Shown here: piece by piece, positions 58,782 to 64,000 of the stretch
Layout: each line of letters begins with the position of its first letter
Position numbering within the stretch: position 1 is the first letter of the stretch
From: Aneurinibacillus sp. Ricciae_BoGa-3
GTDB taxonomy: Bacteria; Bacillota; Bacilli; Aneurinibacillales; Aneurinibacillaceae
Length of the DNA stretch: 64,000 nt
Assembly: GCF_028421645.1 (NCBI RefSeq)
Contig: NZ_CP116887.1
Location: 3,846,001 to 3,910,000 of the forward strand
Reading direction: 5' to 3'
Program-made: the position numbers and the translations under genes
Notes under the pieces: model-generated
Told to the model about the DNA's origin: nothing
Databases searched by the model: none
Seen by the model: the letters and a program-made list of their open reading frames with translations, nothing else

Positions 58782-59141
58782 CTACACTATAGACATAAGA
58801 ATCTCATTCTCAATGCATCTTGCTGCGTATGTAGCCAGTTTGGTTCCCTTGTCTTTCTGATAGCTTTCAATGGCTTTGATCAATCCTATCGTGCCAATTG
58901 AAATCAGATCCTCACTGTCTTCCCCGGTATTCTCAAATTTCTTTGTTATATGGGCCACTAGTCGTAAGTTATGTTCGATCAGCATGTTCCGAGCATCACG
59001 ATCTCCCCTCTTCATTCGTTCTAAGTATTCATTTTCTTCTTGTTCGTTCAGGGGATGCGGGAAAGCGTTGTTTTTGATATAGGAGACAAAAAACATCAAA
59101 TCTTTGACAAACATGGTGATAGCAGCAAAAATTCCAGACAT
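58782..59141 (-). CDS. sigK: Sporulation sigma factor SigK, N-terminal part (SpoIVCB-like)
   Basis: The start at 59141 follows GGAGGTGA and gives [20 protein letters not shown], the hydrophobic pro-sequence that SpoIVFB removes to activate sigma-K. Regions 1.2-2 follow ([56 protein letters not shown]). Beyond the core at 58794-58802 the frame enters the skin element and stops after SIV. A longer ATG start at 59228 lacks a binding site. A possible sigma-E -10 (CATACGAT) lies about 45 bases upstream. Confidence 0.97.
   Translation of the reverse strand: MSGIFAAITMFVKDLMFFVSYIKNNAFPHPLNEQEENEYLERMKRGDRDARNMLIEHNLRLVAHITKKFENTGEDSEDLISIGTIGLIKAIESYQKDKGTKLATYAARCIENEILMSIV
58794..58802 (-). repeat. 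Attachment core of the skin element, sigK 5' side
   Basis: ATTCTTATG on the minus strand, directly repeated at 55303-55311. The flanking bases GAG here and GAA there both encode glutamate, so the joined reading is unchanged wherever in the core exchange occurs. Confidence 0.88.
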
Positions 59142-59537
59142 CGCGGTCACCTCCAGGTTAGTTGAAAGACTTATCACTATCGTATGAAGCGGGTACTTGA
59201 TGGGTGTCTGTACTAAATTAATTTTCACTGAACGGGTTTTACGGGGATAACATAAAAGCGACTTTCTGAGAATCAGATAGTGGCTTCTTCTGAGGCTGCA
59301 GAGATATTTTGTGTGTTAGTCGATTCTTTGTAATTGTTTTGCTACTTTGGTTAAAATTTGTTAGTTTGGCATTGTGTTTGTCCCTGTTATCTAAGCACAT
59401 TTCCTTTGCGTTCATTCAAGCAATCTGGTTTCTCTCGTAATTTTTCTGAATTTTTATTCAATAACACTCTGCGTTTTCTTTGTGTTATAAACATATTACG
59501 GGGGAATATAATAAAAAATATCAGGAGAAGGTATTAT
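59142..59537. other. Non-coding region between sigK and kimA
   Basis: About 400 bases without a gene. The sigK leader occupies the left end. The remainder is AT-rich and has a modest inverted repeat around 59248-59298. I looked for a c-di-AMP (ydaO) riboswitch, expected for kimA in B. subtilis, and did not find its conserved segments. Confidence 0.5.
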
Positions 59538-61355
59538 ATGATTTCTAAATTAAAGCGTTTTTTAATAGGGCGGCCGATGAAATCACACGAATTAGCGGGA
59601 GAGAAGCTAACGAAACTCAAGGCATTAGCTATTTTATCCTCGGATGCCTTATCTTCTGTCGCTTACGGTACCGAACAAATTCTACTGGTTCTCATGGCCG
59701 TTGGCTTCGCCAGTCTTTGGTATTCGATCCCTATTTCATTAGCGGTACTTGGGTTGCTGCTTGTTTTAATTCTTTCATACCGCCAAACGATATACGCCTA
59801 CCCATCAGGCGGAGGGGCTTACATTGTATCCAAAGATAACTTTGGAACGGCAACCGGGCTTGTCGCGGGAGGTTCACTGCTGGTTGACTACATACTAACC
59901 GTTGCCGTTAGTTCTTCAGCAGGAACGGATGCCATTACATCCGCCTTCCCCGTTTTGCACAGTCACCGCGTACTCATCGCTCTTGTTCTTATTTTAGCTC
60001 TTACGATTTTAAATCTGCGCGGGATCACCGAATCGGCCTCCATATTAATGTATCCGGTTTATTTATTCGTTTTAGCCATTTTTATTCTCATCATTAGCGG
60101 CGGATATGAATGGTTGACAGGGCATGTTCACCACGTTAGGGCCGCTTATGGCATATCTGTCCCTGGAATTAGTGTCTTTCTGCTGTTAAAAGCCTTTAGT
60201 TCAGGCTGCTCGGCCTTAACAGGCGTTGAAGCGGTGTCCAATGCAATTCCTAATTTTAAGATCCCATCAGAAAGAAATGCGGCAAGAACACTGATGATGA
60301 TGGGCATTATTCTCGGGATAATGTTTATGGGGATTAGCTTTCTCGCATACGTATATGGGGTGGCCCCAAATACCCGGGAAACGGTTGTTTCCCAAATCGC
60401 CGCAGCGACGTTCGGCAGAGGAGTCATGTACTATTTTATACAGGCTGTAACGGCTGTCATTCTTTTCTTAGCCGCCAATACCGCCTTTGCCGCCTTCCCG
60501 CTGCTGGCATTTATGCTGGCCCAGGATAAATTCTTGCCTAACATGTTCAAAGTACGCGGCGACAGGCTTGGATTCTCCAACGGTATCATTTTCCTCGGTG
60601 CTCTCTCCGCCCTTCTCATTGTTATTTCCGGCGGGAGCACTGACCAATTAATACCATTGTATGCAGTGGGTGTATTTATTCCCTTTACGCTGTCTCAGGC
60701 TGGAATGATGAAAAGGTGGTTCACCAAACGGCCATCTGGCTGGCAGCTTCCTTTTACGATTAATACCATCGGAATGTTAACCACTTTAACCATCACGTTA
60801 ATTTTCCTTGTCACAAAGTTTACGCAGGTGTGGATCATTTTCCTGTTTCTTCCTGCTGTCATTTTCGTCTTCTACAAAATTCATGGTCATTACCAGGATC
60901 TGGCCGACCAGCTGCGTATTGATATTCATGTTGAGAAACCTGAGAAAAAAGGCAGCATTATCGTAATTCCTGTTGCCGGTATCACGCAGGTGGTGCGCAA
61001 TACTATTAGCTATGCCCAGTCACTGTCGGATAATATCATTGCCGTCTACGTAGGGTTCAACGAGGATGAGATTAGGAAAATGGAACAAAAGTGGAACGAC
61101 TGGGATCCGGGCATCCGCCTTGTTGTGCTGAGGTCCCACTACCGAAGCATTATTAGACCGCTGTTCAAGTTCATTGACACGGTCGAGTGGAAAACATCTG
61201 CCACAGACCATGTCACGGTCATGATCCCGCAGTTTATCACGAAGAAATGGTGGCACAATTTGCTGCACAACCAGACCAGCTTGCTGCTGCGGGCTTATCT
61301 GTTTGCCCGGCAGGATGTTAAAATCGCTACCGTGCCTTACCGGCTCAAAAAGTAA
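59538..61355 (+). CDS. kimA: KimA/YdaO-type high-affinity potassium importer
   Basis: The 605-residue APC-superfamily transporter closely follows B. subtilis KimA (YdaO). It starts MISKLKRFLIGRPMKSHELA at an ATG after AGGAGAAGG; an upstream in-frame ATG at 59358 has no site. Twelve membrane helices include ALSSVAYGTEQILLVLMAV and AFSSGCSALTGVEAVSNAIP. The cytosolic C-terminal domain (GSIIVIPVAGITQVVRNTIS, then VMIPQFITKKWWHNLLHNQ) matches KimA's, which binds c-di-AMP. It takes up K+ with protons. Confidence 0.93.
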   Translation: MISKLKRFLIGRPMKSHELAGEKLTKLKALAILSSDALSSVAYGTEQILLVLMAVGFASLWYSIPISLAVLGLLLVLILSYRQTIYAYPSGGGAYIVSKDNFGTATGLVAGGSLLVDYILTVAVSSSAGTDAITSAFPVLHSHRVLIALVLILALTILNLRGITESASILMYPVYLFVLAIFILIISGGYEWLTGHVHHVRAAYGISVPGISVFLLLKAFSSGCSALTGVEAVSNAIPNFKIPSERNAARTLMMMGIILGIMFMGISFLAYVYGVAPNTRETVVSQIAAATFGRGVMYYFIQAVTAVILFLAANTAFAAFPLLAFMLAQDKFLPNMFKVRGDRLGFSNGIIFLGALSALLIVISGGSTDQLIPLYAVGVFIPFTLSQAGMMKRWFTKRPSGWQLPFTINTIGMLTTLTITLIFLVTKFTQVWIIFLFLPAVIFVFYKIHGHYQDLADQLRIDIHVEKPEKKGSIIVIPVAGITQVVRNTISYAQSLSDNIIAVYVGFNEDEIRKMEQKWNDWDPGIRLVVLRSHYRSIIRPLFKFIDTVEWKTSATDHVTVMIPQFITKKWWHNLLHNQTSLLLRAYLFARQDVKIATVPYRLKK

Positions 61356-61800
61356 ACAAAAGGCCTGTTGATCCTTGAACTGCCCCCTGTCAAGTAGACA
61401 ACGGAAATAAATAAACAAAGCTAGGCGGCTTTAACCCTATATTCCAAGGGGCTAAGGCCGTTTAGTCTTTTTTGTAATCGTTCATGATTATAAAACTGTA
61501 TGTATTCCTCAATGTCTTTCTTTAATTCTTCAAACGGGTGTACTTGTTTAGATAATCTTCTCACACTTCAATGTTCGGACTTTTTCAGCTCTTTGGAGTA
61601 CCCTTTCCATCCACTGGAATGATGAAGTCCATCCATTCCATACGTTTCATAACGATAGCAATTAGCGTATCCTTTTTATGTGCAGAAAAAGGATTTTTTG
61701 CCATAGAAAAAGCCCCCAATAAAATAAACAGATTTTTATTATTTCATCTGTCTACTTTATTGGGAGCATATCACAGTCAGCAGGCCTTTGTTTATTTTTT
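61354..61800 (+). terminator. kimA terminator split by an IS3 remnant
   Basis: The left arm AAACAAAAGGCCTGTTGA (61354-61371) directly follows kimA. The right arm TCAGCAGGCCTTTGTTT plus a T-run (61777-61800) lies about 405 bases later, beyond an IS3 remnant. The arms are complementary over about 17 bases, so the insertion landed in the loop of the original hairpin. Confidence 0.8.
61381..61768 (-). mobile_element. IS3-family remnant with internal deletion
   Basis: The ends are imperfect inverted repeats: TGCCCCCTGTCAAGTAGACA on the left, and TGCTCCCAATAAAGTAGACA read inward from the right. Minus-strand translation gives an OrfA start (MAKNPFSAHKKDTLIAIV, then GWKGYSKELKKS in another frame) near the right end. 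The C-terminus of OrfB (EELKKDIEEYIQFYNHERLQ, then KRLNGLSPLEYRVKAA) is at 61424-61550. The catalytic core is missing, so it cannot move itself. Confidence 0.85.
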
Positions 61801-61821
61801 TACGCTCATTTATACAGTGTG

Positions 61822-62442
61822 TTAAAGCACCTGGTGCAGCCCGACTAGGATAAGTAAAATGCCGGCGACAACACTGGCGTGCTTCCCTAATTTATCAGCG
61901 ACAAATCTTGAACCTAGATAAGCACAGACACCGACACAGAGGTAACTTAACACACCAGAAATGATAGAGGTTACCAGGATATTTAGATGCGTAATACCGG
62001 CATCAAAGCCTCCAGCCAGGTTGTTAACGGACAAAGCGATTCCCAGTATGATGGATTCCCCAAAGCTAATCGTCTTTGACCTGTCTAAATCTGCTTCTTC
62101 CGGATTTCGCAAAATCCTAAGGAAAGAACCCCGACTCGTCTGCGGCTGTTCCACAGGGGTCTCAAGAAAGGGCTGGCAAAGCACCCATATGCCGATTATA
62201 GAAAGCACGATCATGCCCGTTACATTTCCCACAAAAGGAGTAATCCAAAGGGCAATCCACCTGCCAAAAAGACCTCCCACCATTGCCAGAATAAAGCCCA
62301 TCAATGCAATTATGAAATTAGCGAATGTGGAAATCCGTATTTTCCTTACGCCATATGAAATGCCCGCTCCAGCATTGTCAAGGTTAGAGGCAATTCCAAT
62401 CGCAATGATAGCTAATAAGCTGTGTACATCCAGTGAAATCAA
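61822..62442 (-). CDS. ytaF: Sporulation membrane protein YtaF (MntP-like)
   Basis: The 206-residue protein has six membrane helices in two repeats, as in the MntP manganese exporter fold: AIGIASNLDNAGAGISYGVR in the first and GIALSVNNLAGGFDAGITHL in the second. The N/D-rich motifs in each helix pair are typical of YtaF, which is expressed during sporulation in Bacillus. The transported ion, if any, is not known. Confidence 0.9.
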   Translation of the reverse strand: MISLDVHSLLAIIAIGIASNLDNAGAGISYGVRKIRISTFANFIIALMGFILAMVGGLFGRWIALWITPFVGNVTGMIVLSIIGIWVLCQPFLETPVEQPQTSRGSFLRILRNPEEADLDRSKTISFGESIILGIALSVNNLAGGFDAGITHLNILVTSIISGVLSYLCVGVCAYLGSRFVADKLGKHASVVAGILLILVGLHQVL

Positions 62443-62534
62443 CTCCTTTCCCTCTGTTATCCAAGATATTCAGGATAACTTGCCTATGTTTTCCATAAAA
62501 AAATTTCTTGGCTGTTTAAGTTCTAAGGATCCTC

Positions 62535-62563
62535 TTGAATCCTTTGTCTGGATTGTATATACT
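62535..62563 (+). promoter_or_regulatory. Promoter of the lysine riboswitch-lysP unit
   Basis: TTGAAT (62535-62540) and TATACT (62558-62563) are separated by exactly 17 bases, about 40 bases before the riboswitch begins. Confidence 0.85.
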
Positions 62564-62603
62564 GATTAACGTTGTGAATCAATTAAATAGCAGACCCTCA
62601 TCA

Positions 62604-62785
62604 ATTACGGTGAGGTAGAGGTCGCGGCTTTTAAGAGTACGTCGTACGAGATTCAGAGAAAATCGATGAATACGAAAGAAAGGAAAAGTCGCCGAAGCTG
62701 GTCCGGGTTCTCTTGGGCGGACTGGCTGGGGCTGTACCCGATAAGGGACAGAACTGTCACGGCTGGCAGCCAACCAGGTGTGATG
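62604..62785 (+). promoter_or_regulatory. Lysine riboswitch (L-box)
   Basis: The aptamer shows the ordered conserved segments GTGAGGTAGAGGTCGCGGC, AAGAGTA, GGAAAAGTCGCCGAAGC, CTTGGGCGGACTGGCTGGGG and GGGACAGAACTGTCACGGC. These match the L-box consensus. Lysine binding would favour the terminator at 62821 and switch off the downstream permease gene. Confidence 0.95.
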
Positions 62786-62820
62786 CGCTATCTTCAGCGA
62801 AGGTATGATGGGCGCTTTAC

Positions 62821-62856
62821 GAATACCGCTGCATTATTTTGGGCGGTATTTTTTGT
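62821..62856 (+). terminator. Riboswitch-controlled terminator
   Basis: AATACCGC and GCGGTATT form a stem followed by TTTTTTG, between the lysine aptamer and the permease start. Confidence 0.92.
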
Positions 62857-62910
62857 TCCCTCTTATCCCTTGCTAGCAAGACTTCAATTTTTAAAGGGGT
62901 GCATTAGAAA

Positions 62911-64000
62911 ATGATCAGAGATCATCAAAAAACAAATGGCGGGGAGTTAAAACGCGGCCTAAAAGCACGGCATCTGACATTAATTTCAATCGGCGGTTCG
63001 ATTGGTACGGGGCTGTTCCTGGCAAGTGGTGCGTCCATCCATGATGCCGGTCCGGGCGGAGCGCTTCTCGCTTATATCGCGATTGGTTTAATGGTCTATC
63101 TGCTGATGATGAGCCTTGGGGAGATGGCTGCCTTTCTGCCGGAATCGGGATCATTTAGCACCTATGCTACCCGGTTTATCGATCCCTCGCTTGGCTTTGC
63201 GCTTGGCTGGAATTACTGGTATAACTGGGCCATCACAATCGCAGTTGAAATATCCGCCGGCTCGCTGGTCATGAAATTCTGGTTTCCGCACAGCTCTACG
63301 TTTTTATGGAGCGCACTATTTCTGGTTATCATGTTCGGGCTTAATTATTTATCTGTAAAAGCATACGGGGAATCGGAGTACTGGTTCTCCATGATCAAGG
63401 TTGTTACCATCGTCATTTTCCTGATAATCGGACTGCTGCTTATTCTCGGCATTATGGGCGGCAAACCGGTCGGATTTACTAATTTCACAGCGGGCCATTC
63501 ACCTTTTCACGGTGGTTTTCTGGCCATTCTTGGCATCTTTATGGTGGCAGGTTTCTCTTTTCAGGGTACAGAATTAGTGGGGATTGCAGCTGGTGAAAGT
63601 GAGAATCCGGAGAAAAATGTACCGAAGGCTATCCGCCAGGTTTTCTGGAGAATCCTTCTGTTTTACGTGGCTGCCATTCTCGTTATAGGCCTTCTTATTC
63701 CTTACACCAACCCAAATCTGGTAAGCTCAGATTTAAAAGATATCGCAGTCAGCCCGTTTACCCTTGTTTTTAAAAGGGCGGGCCTTGCATTGGCGGCATC
63801 TGTAATGAATGCGGTCATTCTAACTTCGGTGCTTTCCGCCGGAAATTCGGGGATGTATGCAAGTACCCGCATGTTGTGGGTGCTTGCGAAAGAAGGTAAG
63901 GCGCCTAAACTGTTTGCCAAGGTAGATAGGCGCGGCGTACCTGTGAATGCCCTTATTGCCACAGCAGCCATTGGAATGTTTGCCTTTCTCGCGTCTTTGT
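62911..64000 (+). CDS. lysP: Lysine-specific permease, 3' end beyond the window
   Basis: At least 363 residues of an amino acid permease of the APC family are visible and the frame is open to the last base; the full protein should be about 480-490. The N-terminus KRGLKARHLTLISIGGSIGTGLFLASG is the family hallmark. The later NYWYNWAITIAVEISAG and FQGTELVGIAAGESENPEKN segments fit LysP. The lysine riboswitch upstream supports lysine as substrate. AAAGGGG lies 11 bases before the ATG. Confidence 0.95.
   Translation, partial: MIRDHQKTNGGELKRGLKARHLTLISIGGSIGTGLFLASGASIHDAGPGGALLAYIAIGLMVYLLMMSLGEMAAFLPESGSFSTYATRFIDPSLGFALGWNYWYNWAITIAVEISAGSLVMKFWFPHSSTFLWSALFLVIMFGLNYLSVKAYGESEYWFSMIKVVTIVIFLIIGLLLILGIMGGKPVGFTNFTAGHSPFHGGFLAILGIFMVAGFSFQGTELVGIAAGESENPEKNVPKAIRQVFWRILLFYVAAILVIGLLIPYTNPNLVSSDLKDIAVSPFTLVFKRAGLALAASVMNAVILTSVLSAGNSGMYASTRMLWVLAKEGKAPKLFAKVDRRGVPVNALIATAAIGMFAFLASL

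Larger units (their letters stand above)
55312..58802 (-). mobile_element. Small skin-type (sigK intervening) element, 3,491 bp
   Basis: The element separates the two parts of sigK and is bounded by the 9-bp direct repeat ATTCTTATG. It carries a SpoIVCA-type serine recombinase, two CBO0543-family membrane proteins, a c-di-GMP-I-like riboswitch and a truncated IS3 OrfA-like gene. Both sigK parts keep their reading frame and key motifs, so excision in the mother cell should still produce functional sigma-K. At about 3.5 kb it is far smaller than the 48-kb B. subtilis skin. Confidence 0.93.

Overview
The window comes from a low-to-moderate GC, endospore-forming member of the Bacillales. The evidence is an alpha/beta-type SASP gene, a sigK gene split by a skin-type element, the yqeG-yqeH-aroE-yhbY-nadD-yqeK-rsfS-yqeM cluster, a T-box on leuS, GlpP antitermination and the Gram-positive hemE-hemH-hemY set. 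The gene content and protein wording resemble Aneurinibacillus/Brevibacillus; the genus is a guess.

Layout. 0-8.1 kb: leuS with its T-box leader and a consensus promoter, then the yqeG-yqeM ribosome-assembly/NAD/shikimate operon, all on the minus strand. 8.1-12.2 kb: a structured dispersed repeat, an SLH-domain exported protein, nicotinate phosphoribosyltransferase and a membrane protein with an RCK_C domain. 12.2-25.7 kb is the main accessory region. It holds a decayed gene with an intact small partner, an IS66-type element with a perfect 8-bp target duplication, the glpF-glpK-glpD operon with its antiterminator glpP, an ISL3 element nested inside another transposase gene, and an ImmA/IrrE metallopeptidase beside a frameshifted PIN-domain gene. 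25.8-30.6 kb: pyruvate dehydrogenase operon (pdhABCD). 30.7-41.3 kb: esterase, two-component system, signal peptidase I, a YkvI-type transporter, nagA-nagB under tandem NagR/DasR-like operators, a TauE/SafE exporter, YqhV, ComB, YtwI and a D,D-carboxypeptidase. 41.7-48.4 kb: a sulfonate/nitrate-type ABC importer and the haem genes. 48.4-54.8 kb: SASP, a disordered exported protein, aspA, a wrecked chemotaxis receptor, a DUF523 protein, lgt and a LigB-type dioxygenase. 54.9-59.1 kb: sigK, interrupted by a very small (about 3.5 kb) skin element. 59.5-64 kb: a KimA-type K+ transporter whose terminator is split by an IS3 remnant, ytaF, and a lysine-riboswitch-controlled lysine permease that runs off the window.

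Three points deserve most attention. (1) The 3,491-bp sigK intervening element carries a SpoIVCA-type serine recombinase, two CBO0543-family membrane proteins and a c-di-GMP-I-like riboswitch in front of an IS3 OrfA-like HTH fragment. (2) A roughly 200-bp long-hairpin element occurs in three intergenic spots; its stems covary between copies while the apical loop is nearly invariant. (3) Mobile elements have landed in or beside terminators: an IS3 remnant lies in the loop of the kimA terminator, and an IS66-type element lies between glpD and its terminator.
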